From assembly GCA_009746045.1 (NCBI GenBank), contig RPFO01002065.1:1-64000 (forward strand): a stretch of DNA of 64,000 nucleotides, read 5' to 3'. This stretch comes from Mesostigma viride. Taxonomy: Eukaryota; Streptophyta; Mesostigmatophyceae; Mesostigmatales; Mesostigmataceae. The notes beneath the pieces are model-generated. The model had not been told where the DNA came from and searched no databases. It worked only from the letters and a program-made list of their open reading frames with translations. The position numbers were made by a program, and so were the translations under genes. Positions 1-12,013 of this stretch are shown piece after piece; position 1 is the first letter of the stretch, and the number at the start of each line of letters is the position of its first letter.

Positions 1-1326
1 TTTCAGAACCAGATACAGCTTCTGCACTGATGATACTCACCTGTGCTTGGGTGTCTACAGCCAAAATACTAGGATCTTGACCTGCATCCCCTACAGCATT
101 GACCTGTGCTGTACCTGTTGCCACAACTGCTTTAGTGTTGTGTGCCTTGTGCAAGGCCTTAAGAATCTCAGCAAATGACTTCCTGGGAACGACAGGATCT
201 GCTCTATTTTGTGACTCCTCCAGGTGTGAGGGAGGTGCTACCTGCTGCTCACCCTGTGCACCGTCCTCCTGCCCAGGTGGACTATTGGGTTGTAGTGGGG
301 CTGCACTACTGAGGAACACAGGAGCTTCTACTGTGGTACTAGTGCTTGCATCAATGACGTCCTTAGCCAATTCATTGGGTGAGATCAATCCACCAGACTC
401 CTGCTCTGAATCCATGTCCAAGAATTCTACCCCTGACACGTCTGCCAGTGGTGGGTAATAAAGCTTGAGTCTATGCTTGCTGACCACACGCTCTCTGTCA
501 TGTTGTATAGTGACTGCAGTCCCTTCTTCATGAATTTTGGTGACTACAGCTGGACCGTGCCATCTGGCAGAGTGTGCTCTTCCTCTGTCACCCTCTCTGA
601 AAAACAACACATGGTCCCCCACTTCAAACACAGGCCTGGCATTATTTTTGTCTTTCTTTGCCAGCAACTTGGCTAAGTGCTGCCTTTGTGTGTTGTAGTG
701 AGTGTGTACCTCTGAAGCATAGCTGCCTGACTGAAGGCCAGTTGGGGTGATTTCCCCAAAAGGTGAGGACATTATTGGTTTGGCGTTTAGCTGGGTAGTC
801 ACCCCTGCTGCCCAAGATGCCCTGTCAGCATAGCTACCAGAGTCAGCCAACCTGGATGGCATTTTTCTTATCACATCCCTGATGGCTCTCATGGTACGTT
901 CTACCAACCCCTGACGTTCATGATCTTGAGCCCCAGACACTTCTATCTTGGGCAGGTCATTCCTGTCCTGGATGCAGAGAAACTGCTGATCCAGCATTAC
1001 TTTTTCAATGGGGTGAAAACGTGCCAAGGCTATCTGTAAAGCTCTGTGCAGCTGCTCTTTATCCATCCCAGGCAGGGCTCCACTACCACAAACCTTGACC
1101 AGGCATCCTTTATGACTAGGTAGTATACCGTGTCCTTCACCACGTGTATAACATCCCCAACCAGTTTGCCTCTAGCCAGTGGTGGTGTGGCCACATGCCA
1201 TTTTCTGGGCTTAGGAGCATATAGCTGACATTGCTCACAGTGCTTACGTACGTGCCTGCACATCTGTTCCAGATCATGGCCTTGTATTTTATTGGCTAGC
1301 CTTTCAGCCACAGCCTCATGGCCCAT
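1..1326 (-). pseudogene. Gypsy-type integrase, partial and frameshifted
   Basis: Integrases insert LTR-retrotransposon cDNA into the host genome. Read on the minus strand from 1326, the frame gives an HHCC zinc-binding module (GHEAVAERL, later KHCEQCQ), then the start of the catalytic core with a first Asp (GDVIHVVKD) and a DAWSRFVVVE stretch. The frame closes at 1030. Homology continues in another frame from about 1080 down to base 1, with a second acidic site (VMLDQQFLC) and the Glu region (DHERQGLVERT), so the DDE triad is represented. A basic C-terminal region follows (FEVGDHVLFFREGD, ARWHGPAVV), like the usual integrase tail. The element runs off the left edge of the window. At least one frameshift makes it a relic. 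It lies directly downstream of the gag remnant, with no reverse transcriptase between. Confidence 0.75.
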
Positions 1327-1364
1327 AACCTTGTGCAGTTGCTCTGCTAGAGCACCATACGTGA

Positions 1365-2625
1365 TTACCTTTTCTGCTGCTGCACTAAGGGAGCTATGGT
1401 TGGGTCACGCATCATGTGTGACAGTGTCATGTCATATGCCACTTCCCAATCCACATCATCACACTCAGGCAACACTTGGCAGACAGAAGGTAACAGGAAA
1501 CCATTTGTGAAAAATGGTGAGGGTAGCTTACAGGTGTCACCCTGGTCGCCGCCCCGCGCGGTTGTAGCGCCCTGGCGTGTCTTGTTGTGCCTGGGTGCCG
1601 TGCAGCGCGCTCCTGCTGCAATGGGGTGACGTGTTTTCCAGCATCCAGGACAAACATCAACGTCAGAACCATAGTCGGGTTTGCCTTTCCAGCAGTCATC
1701 TTTTAGGTGCCCCTTACAAAGGCACCTAGTGCAATGCTTGGTGGGGTCATGAGGCAACCTCTTGTCCCCCCCTGCTGGCTTAGCACCCCCTGGCTTGCTA
1801 GCTCCCCCACTTTGTTTTCTGTTTTTATTGTTATTGTTCTTTCCCCCCCCTTGTTTCCACCTCCCCCACTTTTGTTGTTTTTGTTTTTATCCCCCCCCAT
1901 TACCGCCTTTACCTGGGCTACCAGCGACTGCATCTGCTTCTTGGAGAGCCCCGTACCTGAGGCTTCCTCCCCCTTTACCTGCTTCACCTTTCCTCCTTGG
2001 CTGCAGCAGCAAACGGCTCTAGGCATTGCTGCACATAGGCCATTGCCTTCCTAAAGTCCTCCCACTTATCCTTTAGACCTGCCAGGATTACTGACAGGGT
2101 GGTGGGGTCCAGTTCTGCCTTTTGTAGCCATAGGTGTACTAGGTACTTGGCATTGAGCTTCTTCAGCTCCTCATCTCCCTCTATGTACATGACATATTTT
2201 TTGTTGTCACTCACATAGTCACGCTTATTGACCTTATAGGCCTCTATCCACTGGAAGCCCTTAAGCACTTCTAAGTGCTCCCCCGTGGTAACAAGTGCCC
2301 TAAGATCAACCATGAACTGCGCCCACAACACATTTTCTGCCACGTCTACCCCGCTGCTGGCACGCTTTTGGTACAATTGTACCAACTGCTGGATAGGCTT
2401 GGCAGATTGATGGATGGGTGTGGACGCACGTAGAGAGGCAAACCAATCACGGACATTGTCGCTAGCATATGCATGTGACAACTTAAACAACCACTCCCTA
2501 GCTTCGTCCTGGGTGTGGCCCTCTGGCAAAACCCGGAAACACTAGCTTGTCCTCTTTCTTTTTTGGATCAAACCTGGGCCTGTTCAAGGCCATATTGGAG
2601 GTTGTGGTCGTTCCTGCTGGTTGTG

Positions 2626-2659
<34 letters not shown>

Positions 2660-4295
2660 CTGCCGCTCCCCGCCCTCGTGCCGTGTTGGTGCAGACTCCT
2701 GGGTGCCGTGTCCACCCCCGCCCTGGTTGCCCCCCCTCTTCCCGTCATCCTCCCCCTCGTCCCTCTCGTCCCTCCTGCGTTTTTGCTGTGGCTGGCACGC
2801 CTCCCCGGTGCCCTTCGTTTTGTTGGCTTCAGCGAGGCCACCAGCCTCGCCACCGTGTCTGCTAGGCGGCCATGCTCGCCCGGGGTGAGCTCCCGCCCCT
2901 CGTCCAGCATCTGCTGGGCCAGTTGGAGTTGCCTCCGGATGTCTCCCGGTGCGACAAGGTCGCTGGACCGGGTTCGCCCCGGTGCGTGGTCCTGGCCGCT
3001 GTGCCATCTCGGTTTGAGATGGTATGCGTTGGCTGAGACAAAAAATGGTAAAGCTGCTCAGTAGAAATGCGTTCATCCGGCATCAAACCAAATTCAGCTC
3101 TTACCGCCTCCCCCATGCATCCCCTCACAGCAGCCTTCTTGATATTCTTCGACATACGGCGTCGCTGCTTCAACATACGCCTCTCCAGGCGTCCTACGCT
3201 TGCCTCCCAGGCGGCCAGCTTCCGGCGATACCGGTCCTCGGCCTCCCGGCGAGCCGGCCCCTGCAATGGTGCTATCTCCGCGACCTTCCGGTACTTCCAG
3301 CTCTTCAGGTCGCGGTTGAGACGCTCACACCTCACCTTGGTGTGAGACATCTTGACCCGAATCCTGGCCGCGAGCGCCTCCGCCCTGTCACGCTCCTGCT
3401 GCTCACGCAGCTTCCTCTGCGCGATCACGTTCCGCCTCCGCTGCTTCTTCTCCCGTTCAGCCTTGAAGGCCGCGAGCCTCCTCTGTGCCTCCTTCTCTCG
3501 CGCCTGCATAGCCGGCGTCATCTCCACCAGGTCGTCCGCTTCGGACGCCGACGGACCCGTCAAAGAAAACTCCGACTCCTGCAGTATCCCATCAATCTCC
3601 CTCGGGATCGTTGCCGACCGTCGAAGGCGCTGGAAACAGGCCAGGTCCGCCCTCCTCACCACGTCATAGGTCGGAGACTCTGACCTCGGCGACGCTGACC
3701 TTCTCATCAATGCCGCGCGGACCTGAGCAGCATCCTCCATTTGTTGTGCGCGCTCACGTGCACGCACAGCCAACCTCCGCTCTTCTGCGGACTCCTGCTC
3801 CTGCAGGCTCTGCGCCATTGCAGCATCCGCTGCCACCTGTGCACTGCGCGCCTCGTCAGCCGACGATGGCTGCAGGCCGAATAAACCCAGCGAGCTGGTT
3901 TCCGACACGCTGCCGGACTCACCACTCGCCTGCTCATCTGACCCGGAAGGCCCCGCCCCCGCACCGCGTGGTGCATATGGTGGTCCCCTCGGCCGCACCA
4001 CCGGGGTCGACCCTCGCACCCTACGCATCAGGGGCACGCGCACCACGTCGTTCTCCACAATGTCACGGTACGTTGGGTCCGCTGCCTCCATGGCCACATC
4101 CTCAGGATGCATGGGATCCTGCTCATCCCTGTTCTCGTACTCCTGGCGCATGCTCGCCAAAATCGAATCCGACGTCCCCGAGTCATCGGACATCGGGGAC
4201 GACGAGGACGACTGGTACTTCGTCACCGACGGCGACTCCTCCTCCGAGGAAGTCGCTCCCATCAGTGCCTTTCCCTTGTTGTTCTTGGGAGCCAT
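1365..4295 (-). pseudogene. Retrotransposon Gag, frameshifted remnant
   Basis: Gag-like structural polyprotein of the same minus-strand element. The first frame (4295 to 2862, 477 aa, starting MAPKNNKGKAL) is acidic then strongly basic and coiled-coil-like (EREKKQRRRN, RRMLKQRRRMSKN). Homology continues after shifts near 2.95 kb and 2.83 kb through a poly-Gln tract (about 2627-2661) and a capsid-like region (2529-1984, AREWLFKLSHAYASDN), then a Gly/Lys/Asn-rich linker (2026-1703). It ends with a CCHC knuckle at about 1725 (CTRCLCKGHLKDDC, C-X2-C-X4-H-X4-C) and more Cys pairs. At least three shifts break it. After the knuckle region the sequence passes within about 300 bp into integrase, so protease, RT and RNase H are missing. 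I assign it to a Gypsy-like element because the integrase is at the 3' end, but domain order cannot prove this with RT absent. Confidence 0.7.
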
Positions 4296-4776
4296 TGGTT
4301 CGAAAAATGGGTAAGAAATGGAAATGGGTGTTTTGCGAACTGAACGTTTCGCACGCTCGTCGTCTCTCGTGTGTATTGTTTTTGGAGTTTTTAATGCAAG
4401 TTATGCAACACGAAGCTTGGAATGCTCGGGCACTGCCAAATGGCGAGTGTGTGCTTGAACGACGAGACACCTTGGCATTAGGATAATGTGGCACATATAC
4501 TGCTGGCCAGCCGTCAACTATGGCTGGCCAGACTTTGCGTAAGTTAAACTAACTTACTGATCCTGGACGGACTAACCTATCAGTTACAACCTGATCTAGT
4601 CAGTCCTAACATGACAACTACAGTCCCGGTACTGAGGTACCGGCTCATCACATACTGAGTACAGCCACGTGTCCATGCCACGACTACTCTAGTCCAGCAC
4701 CGTCCCAGTACCCAATTGGGCGCCGGCGGTGCTGGCACGTGTCCACTTAGGCTACAGGCGGGAGACTTAGACTAAC
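4296..4776. other. Leader/possible LTR of the gag element; no gene
   Basis: This stretch lies just upstream of the gag ATG in element orientation and just before the satellite. It contains short inverted motifs such as GCTGGCCAG repeated around 4503-4533 and no coding frame worth calling. It is where the 5' leader and LTR should be, but the partner LTR lies outside the window, so the boundary cannot be set. Confidence 0.3.
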
Positions 4777-7700
4777 TATGGTGTCTCCATGGCTGGCCTA
4801 CGTACATGGATGTCAAGGAATAGTAAATGATGAGGATTCAGGCTCCCATGGTGTCATCATGGCCTGTCTACGTACATGGATGGCATGTATGTAATTAATG
4901 AGGAGGGATTTAGGCTCCCATGGTGTCATCAATGCCCGTCTACGTACATGGTTGGCATATATGTAATTAATGATGAGGATTCAGGCTCCATGGTGTCATC
5001 ATGGCCCGTCTACGTACATGGATGTCAAGGAATAGTAAATGATGAGGATTCAGGCTCCCATGGTGTCATCATGGCTTGTCTACGTACATGGTTGGCATTT
5101 ATGTAATTAACGAGGAGGATTCAGGCTCCCATGGTGTCTCCATGGCTGGCCTACGTACATGGATGTCAAGGAATAGTAAATGATGAGGATTCAGGCTCCC
5201 ATGGTGTCATCATGGCCCGTGTACGTACATGGATGGCATGTATGTAATTAATGATGAGGATTCAGGCTCCCATGGTGTCATCATGGCCCGTCTACGTACA
5301 TGGATGTCAAAGAAAAAAAATGATGAGGATTCAGGCTCCCATGGTGTCATCATGGCTGGCCTACGTACATGGATGTTTCATAAAAAAAATGATGAGGATT
5401 CAGGCTCCCATGGTGTCATCATGGCCCGTCTACGTACATGGTTGGCATTTATGTAATTAATGAAGAGGATTCAGGCTCCCATGGTGTCATCATGGCCCGT
5501 CTACGTACATGGATGTCAAGGAATAGTAAATGATGAGGATTCAGGCTCCCATGGGGTCATCATGGCTTGTCTACGTACATGGTTGGCATTTATGTAATTA
5601 ACGAGGAGGATTCAGGCTCCATTGGTGTCATCATGGCTGGCCTACGTACATGGATGTCAAGGAATAGTAAATGATGAGGATTCAGGCTCCCATGGTGTCA
5701 TCATGGCTTGTCTACGTACATGGTTGGCATTTATGTAATTAATGAGGAGGATTCAGGCTCCCATGGTGTCTCCATGGCTGGCCTACGTACATGGATGGCA
5801 TTTATGTATTAATGATGAGGATTCAGGCTCCCATGGTGTCATCATGGCTTGTCTACCTACATGGTTGGCATTTATGTAACCTGAATCCTCTCATTAAGAA
5901 AATGAAGAGGATTCAGGCTCCATGGTGTCATCATGGCTGGCCTACGTACATGGATGTCAAGGAATAGTAAATGATGAGGATTCAGGCTCCCATGGTGTCA
6001 TCATGGCCCGTCTACGTACATGGATGTCAAGGAATAGTAAATGATGAGGATTCAGGCTCCCATGGGTCATCATGGCTGTCTACGTACATGGTTGGCATTT
6101 ATGTAATTAATGATGAGGATTCAGGCTCCATGGTGTCATCATGGCTGGCCTACGTACATGGATGTCAAGGAATAGTAAATGATGAGGATTCAGGCTCCCA
6201 TGGTGTCATCATGGCTTGTCTACGTACATGGTTGGCATTTATGTAATTAATGAGGAGGATTCAGGCTCCCATGGTGTCATCATGGCCCGTCTACTTACAT
6301 GGATGGCATTTATGTAATTAATGATGAGGATTCAGGCTCCCATGGGGTCATCATGGCTTGTCTACGTACATGGTTGGCATTTATGTAATTAATGAGGAGG
6401 ATTCAGGCTCCCATGGTGTCTCCATGGCTGGCCTACGTACATGGATGTCAAGGAATAGTAAATGATGAGGATTCAGGCTCCCATGGTGTCATCATGGCCC
6501 GTCTACGTACATGGATGGCATTTATGTAATTAATGATGAGGATTCAGGCTCCCATGGGGTCATCATGGCTTGTCTACGTACATGGTTGGCATTTATGTAA
6601 TTAATGAGGAGGATTCAGGCTCCCATGGTGTCTCCATGGCTGGCCTACGTACATGGATGTCAAGGAATAGTAAATGATGAGGATTCAGGCTCCCATGGTG
6701 TCATCATGGCCTGTCTACGTACATGGATGGCATGTATGTAATTAATGATGAGGATTCAGGCTCCCATGGTGTCATCATGGCTTGTCTACGTACATGGATG
6801 GCATGTATGTAATTAATGATGAGGATTCAGGCTCCATTGGTGTCATCATGGCTGGCCTACGTATGTACATGGATGTCAAAGAAAAAAAAAATGATGAGGA
6901 TTCAGGCTCCCATGGTGTCATCATTGCCCGTGTATGTACATGGTTGGCATTTATGTAATTAATGATGAGGATTCAGGCTCCATTGGTGTCATCATTGCCC
7001 GTGTATGTACATGGTTGGCATTTATGTATGTAATTAATGATGAGGATTCAGGCTCCATTGGTGTCATCATGGCTGGCCTACGTATGTACATGGATGTCAA
7101 AGAAAAAAAAATGATGAGGATTCAGGCTCCCATGGTGTCATCATGGCCCGTCTACGTACATGGATGTCAAGGAATAGTAAATGATGAGGATTCAGGCTCC
7201 CATGGTGTCAGATGTCATGGCCTGTCTACGTACATGGATGGCATGTATGTAATTAATGATGAGGATTCAGGCTCCATTGGTGTCATCATGGCTGGCCTAC
7301 GTATGTACATGGATGTCAAAGAAAAAAAAATGATGAGGATTCAGGCTCCCATGGTGTCATCATGGCCCGTCTACGTACATGGATGTCAAGGAATAGTAAA
7401 TGATGAGGATTCAGGCTCCCATGGTGTCATCATGGCCTGTCTACGTACATGGATGGCATGTATGTATTTAATGATGAGGATTCAGGCTCCCATGGTGTCA
7501 TCATGGCTGGCCTACGTACATGGATGTCTCAGAAAAAAAATGATGAGGATTCAGGCTCCCATGGTGTCATCATGGCTGGCCTACGTACATGGATGTCAAA
7601 GAAAAAAAAATGATGAGGATTCAGGCTCCCGTGGTGTCATTATGGCCCGTCTACGTGTTGTTGGCATGTATGAAATTAATGATGAGGATTCAGGCTCCCA

Positions 7701-8647
7701 TAGTGTCATCATGGCTGGCCTACGTACATGGTTGGCATTTATGTAATTAATGATGAGGATTCAGGCTCCCATGGTGTCATCATTGCCCGTGTATGTACAT
7801 GGTTGGCATTTATGTAATTAATGATGAGGATTCAGGCTCCATTGGTGTCATCATGGCCCGTCTACGTACATGGACCGTGGCATTTATGTATTTAATGATG
7901 AGGATTCAGGCTCCCATGGGGTCATTGATGATCATGGCATTTATGTATGTAATTAATGATGAGGATTCAGGCTCCATTGGTGTCATCATGGCTGGCCTAC
8001 GTATGTACATGGATGTCAAAGAAAAAAAAATGATGAGGATTCAGGCTCCCATGGTGTCATCATGGCCCGTCTACGTACATGGATGTCAAGGAATAGTAAA
8101 TGATGAGGATTCAGGCTCCCATGGTGTCAGATGTCATGGCCTGTCTACGTACATGGATGGCATGTATGTATTTAATGATGAGGATTCAGGCTCCCATGGT
8201 GTCATCATGGCTGGCCTACGTACATGGATGTCTCAGAAAAAAAATGATGAGGATTCAGGCTCCCATGGTGTCATCATGGCTGGCCTACGTACATGGATGT
8301 CAAAGAAAAAAAAATGATCAGGATTCAGGCTCCCGTGGTGTCATTATGGCCCGTCTACGTGTTGTTGGCATGTATGAAATTAATGATGAGGATTCAGGCT
8401 CCCACAGTGTCATCATGGCTGGCCTACGTACATGGTTGGCATTTATGTAATTAATGATGAGGATTCAGGCTCCCATGGTGTCATCATTGCCCGTGTATGT
8501 ACATGGTTGGCATTTATGTAATTAATGATGAGGATTCAGGCTCCATTGGTGTCATCATGGCCCGTCTACGTACATGGGTGGCATTTATGTATTTAATGAT
8601 GAGGATTCAGGCTCCCATGGGGTCATCATGGCTTGTCTACGTACATG
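4777..8647. repeat. ~70-bp satellite array with alternating tails
   Basis: About 55 head-to-tail copies of a ~70-bp unit. The constant part is roughly 50 bp (GATGAGGATTCAGGCTCCCA, then a TGGTGTCATCATGG block, then CTACGTACATGG). It is followed by one of several ~17-21-bp tails: a TGTCAAGGAATAGTAAAT type, a TTGGCATTTATGTAATTAAT type, and a TGTCAAAGAAAAAAAAT type. Tail types often alternate, giving dimer-like higher-order units. The left part mainly uses the first two tails; the A-rich tail is frequent from about 6.88 kb onward. A longer segment around 7.07-7.25 kb recurs at 7.99-8.17 kb, including an odd CAGATGTCATGG insertion. Because some units are multiples of three, long open frames with repeated NDEDSGS-type peptides appear; I regard these as repeat artefacts. 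No function is evident. Confidence 0.95.
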
Positions 8648-8917
8648 GAGTCATATTGATTCATGGAACAATGAGATACCATTCTTAATTGAAAATTGTT
8701 CTTGATACTTTCACATGCATGCCCGGAATCGTGAATTTGTGCGGGTTTCCATGATGACAATCCTCATTGAATTCTTGAGCACACAATATTGAGCAATTTA
8801 GGGGCACTTCGGCAATGTTGACCATTTTCATTCATGATAAAATTAACATTTAATGCAATAAATACATATTCCACTCATTTTAATAAACCATGCAAAAACT
8901 TTACAAGCACGCTCAAG
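8648..8917. other. Spacer between two tandem arrays; nothing recognised
   Basis: About 270 bp of moderately AT-rich unique sequence between the 70-bp satellite and the 29-bp minisatellite. No coding frame or RNA gene seen. Confidence 0.6.
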
Positions 8918-9412
8918 CTAGGGGTGGGCTGGCATGCACGCGTGGGTGTGGGGGTGGGCTGGCATGCATGCGTGGGTGTGGGGGGGGGCTAGCCTGCATG
9001 CGTGGGTGTGTGGGGGGGCTGGCATGCATGCGTGGGTGTGTGTGGGGGGCTAGCATGCATGCGTAAGTGTGGGGGGGGCTGGCATGCATGCGTGGGTGTG
9101 TATGGGGGCTGGCATGCATGCGTGGGTGTGTGTGGGGGGCTAGCATGCATGCGTGGGTGTGTGGGGGGGCTGTCATGCATGCGTGGGTGTGGGGGGGCTG
9201 GCATGAATGCGTGGGTGTGGGGGGGGCTAGCATGCATGCGTGGGTGTGGGGGTGGGCTAGCATGCATGCGTGGGTGTGAGTGTGGGCTAGCATGCATGCG
9301 TGGGTGTGGGGGGGGGCTAGCATGCATGCGTGGGTGTGTGGGGGGGCTAGCATGCATGCGTGGGTGTGGGGGTGGGCTAGCATGCATGCGTGGGTGTGGG
9401 GGGGCTAGCACG
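8918..9412. repeat. ~29-bp GCATGCATGC minisatellite
   Basis: About 17 tandem copies of a 27-31-bp unit built from GGCTAGCATGCATGCGTGGG followed by TGTGGGGG. Length variation comes mostly from the G-run and TG steps. Each unit carries the palindrome GCATGCATGC and an alternating purine-pyrimidine stretch, so the strand is G-rich with self-complementary islands. Open frames across it on both strands (Cys/Met/Gly-rich or His/Pro-rich) are repeat artefacts. Confidence 0.95.
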
Positions 9413-11633
9413 CCCCACCCCTCCATCGGCACAGCCAGCCTTGTGAGTCTACCCTTAACAACAAGGCTGGTAGGACGACACGCCTGAGCAGCATATGTCA
9501 TGCCTATCTCAGGCTAATAATGTGTGATTTTGTGCCAACAACCAAGTTGTTCCACCCAACAACACATTATAAACCCTCTTCCAAAATGCCCAACAAGCCG
9601 GACACGTGGAGGACCACACACGCAGTATATAAAGAGAAAATAAGCTGACTTTTTATCCAGCCAACCTGTGGCTAGCTGCTCTGGTTAGCATGACAAATGC
9701 TAACATTTACTCAGTGGGAAAGGTGAAGAGACCATTGGAACAGCCTACCTGACGCATGTGCCACCAAAGCATTGTGTCCCGCAAAATGCACACTGCCTCC
9801 TTTCTAACAAGCACGAGCCGCTCTCTTTAGGAGACAGGTGCCAGCTCGTCAGTGTCTGGGGAAAATGATGCCGCTGCTTAGGAAGACCGCGTGAATTTCC
9901 TCGAACACAACTGTCTATAAAGCAAAAGAAATTTCAGAGAAGCATGGAAATAAAAGCATTACACCTTCCCGACAGGTTGCGGGCCACGCGCTGCAGAAAG
10001 CCAGCCACGTCACAGACGATTAACTAGCTAAAAGACACCCAGGAATCCAGCGATGCAGCGCCAGGACCCGCAACTTTCTGGCTGCATCTGGCCGGAAAGA
10101 AGGCAAAAAGCTTACGCTCAACGAGGTAAGAAAGCAGGAAAACGCAAGCTTAAGACGTTTAACACAATAACGTACCATAACGGGCATTTATTCGTGCCCA
10201 GGCGCACAAGAAAGTCCACCCTTTCATGGAGTGGTTGGGCAGTACGCATCGCGCAGGGCTAATGTTATCTTACCGCAAAATGACGGGAAAGGTAAAGATA
10301 GCAGCGGGAATTTTTACGGCTTTAGAAACATCATTAAACTAGCTTTCCTTACGACCATCAAAACTGGCAACAATCGACAATCAACCCGGCAGGCATCCAA
10401 TATACTTTATTCATCCCGACAGAAATTCAGGCCGGACCCCCCCTGCCGATGGCAAAGAAAAAAAGCCCGCGACATTATAGATCGCAACCATCCCGCCATA
10501 AATTAGAATCAGTAACTAATTTTCTCCAACAATCGAGCATTTCTGCTTTCCGCGTGCCAGATTTGTCACGTTTCGTCTAAAGGCAGTCGCCATGGCCCCT
10601 ACCGCAAGGGGTGCGCGCACCATGCCGACATAGCTTTTGGGCCTCAATTTGCACCGAAATTTGGTCCGTACCGTCCAGCTCAGTCGGATTATGTATGTGG
10701 ATCGGCCGTGTTGGTTGCATACGCAGGTATATTAATTCTTGCATTCGCCCCGGACCTTCCCCAGGACAGGTCAGGATATAACAATAATTCTTGCATTCGC
10801 CCCCGCCCTTTCCTATGGCCTGGTCAGGTTTGGGCGCGACGCCACTAGCGCGGCGCCCGCGACAGAGTGGCCAGGCTCGAGCACGTTTTCTGGATCCCAA
10901 GCACCGGATTGGACACTGTCCGAGGACTGGACAGGAATTGGCTGACCAATCGGATGCTTGCTCGTCGTCTCCAAAAACATATATAAAGAGCCAAATCGCG
11001 CGAACTACGCAATGATCCTTTAAGCAGCGTTACTCTGCCGAAATGTCAACCTAGGCCGGTCAAGTGACGCCGAGGTGTTCACCGATAGTTCAGGTCAGCC
11101 ACAGCGCGCCTTCGAATGTAGGCACGGTCGCATTTTTTTTTAGGAAATGTAGAATTGTTGTCGACCAGCTACCAACGCCCGACCGGACCCATACAACGGA
11201 AACATCAAGGCGATGTGATGTAGGTGTGTCTGATATGTCATTAATACACAGAGCATCGTGAATATAATATATAATATAAATTATATAATATACTATAATT
11301 AATATATAATTTTAATTTTATGTTAATTTTAATGTTATTTCATATAACATAATATAGCATAATATAATATAATATAATATTATATAAAGTAGTATAAAAA
11401 ATTAAAATGTAAAAGAAAAATATCTACCTTATTGGGGTTTAATGTTCCTTTCCAGTTCAGCATAAGTACACTCTTGAGTGTGTGCAATGTTTGGTTATAC
11501 GCCATTGTCTTAAAATAGCAACCAATGTAAACCTCCGTCCTAACCACATTTGGATACAATAAAGACATTGATGCCTGACACATAGCATTCATTGCTTGAA
11601 ATACCATGCATATTTTGTGTCAATGTTCTGCAG
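9413..11633. other. Intergenic; no gene recognised
   Basis: No convincing coding exon, tRNA or rRNA seen. Two TATAAAG-like strings occur at about 9628-9634 and 10981-10987; without a gene after them they are not called promoters. A very AT-rich tract of TATAATATA-type sequence occupies about 11255-11405. Short open frames here (for example 10053-10262 and 10577-10900) have no recognisable domain. Confidence 0.5.
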
Positions 11634-11700
11634 ACCACAGCTTCAAGTGGGCATACTTCGCTTTCCTCAATATAATGGCGACATGGCATTTGGTGAAAGT

Positions 11701-12008
11701 GGTGAGTGCCATGAAGTTGCGCCGGCCGTCGTTATCCATGACGAACTGAATGGGTTTCGTGCAAATCAAGTTTTTTGTTTTGGTGTTCCAGTTGCGCCGG
11801 CCGGCGTTTCCAATGGTATCTTGCGCGCACTTGCAAAAGCTTGCACGCTTATCAACATTTTGTGTTGGTAAACATTTTATCACCTCTGGGATTTCCGCCT
11901 TCACTACCTGAGTTGCTTCTTTGTGGTTTTCAAATGCAACCGAGTTACGCCGGCCGTCGTTACTCATGACAAATTGTAGGGGTTTTGTGCAAATCACTTT
12001 TGTATGGT
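11701..12008 (+). repeat. ~229-bp tandem repeat with 18-bp palindromic module (left part)
   Basis: Left part of a short tandem array interrupted by the LTR element at 12,014. Three copies of an 18-mer lie at 11716-11733, 11791-11808 and 11944-11961. The two forms are GTTGCGCCGGCCGGCGTT, whose centre CGCCGGCCGGCG is a perfect palindrome, and GTTACGCCGGCCGTCGTT. The copies sit in a longer conserved context (about TATGACAAA..TG...TTTTGTGCAAATCACTTTTGTATGG). Taking out the LTR element, equivalent points repeat every ~229 bp. See the right part at 14784-15060 and the intron copy at 17674-17691. Confidence 0.8.
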
Positions 12009-12013
12009 TTATG
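12009..12013. repeat. Target-site duplication TTATG (left)
   Basis: TTATG immediately left of the LTR element matches TTATG at 14779-14783 immediately right of it, the 5-bp duplication expected from an LTR-retrotransposon integrase. Confidence 0.85.

Noticed and set aside
6934-8450. NDEDSGS-repeat proteins up to 270 aa
   Set aside because: Frames through the 70-bp satellite; they break and shift with tail type and have no independent coding support.
4777-9412. CRISPR-like appearance of regularly spaced repeats
   Set aside because: Tail sequences recur rather than being unique spacers, the host is eukaryotic, and there are no cas genes. These are satellites.
11280-11410. AT-rich tract as a replication origin or organellar insertion
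   Set aside because: Only base composition supports this; no conserved motif or organellar gene was seen.
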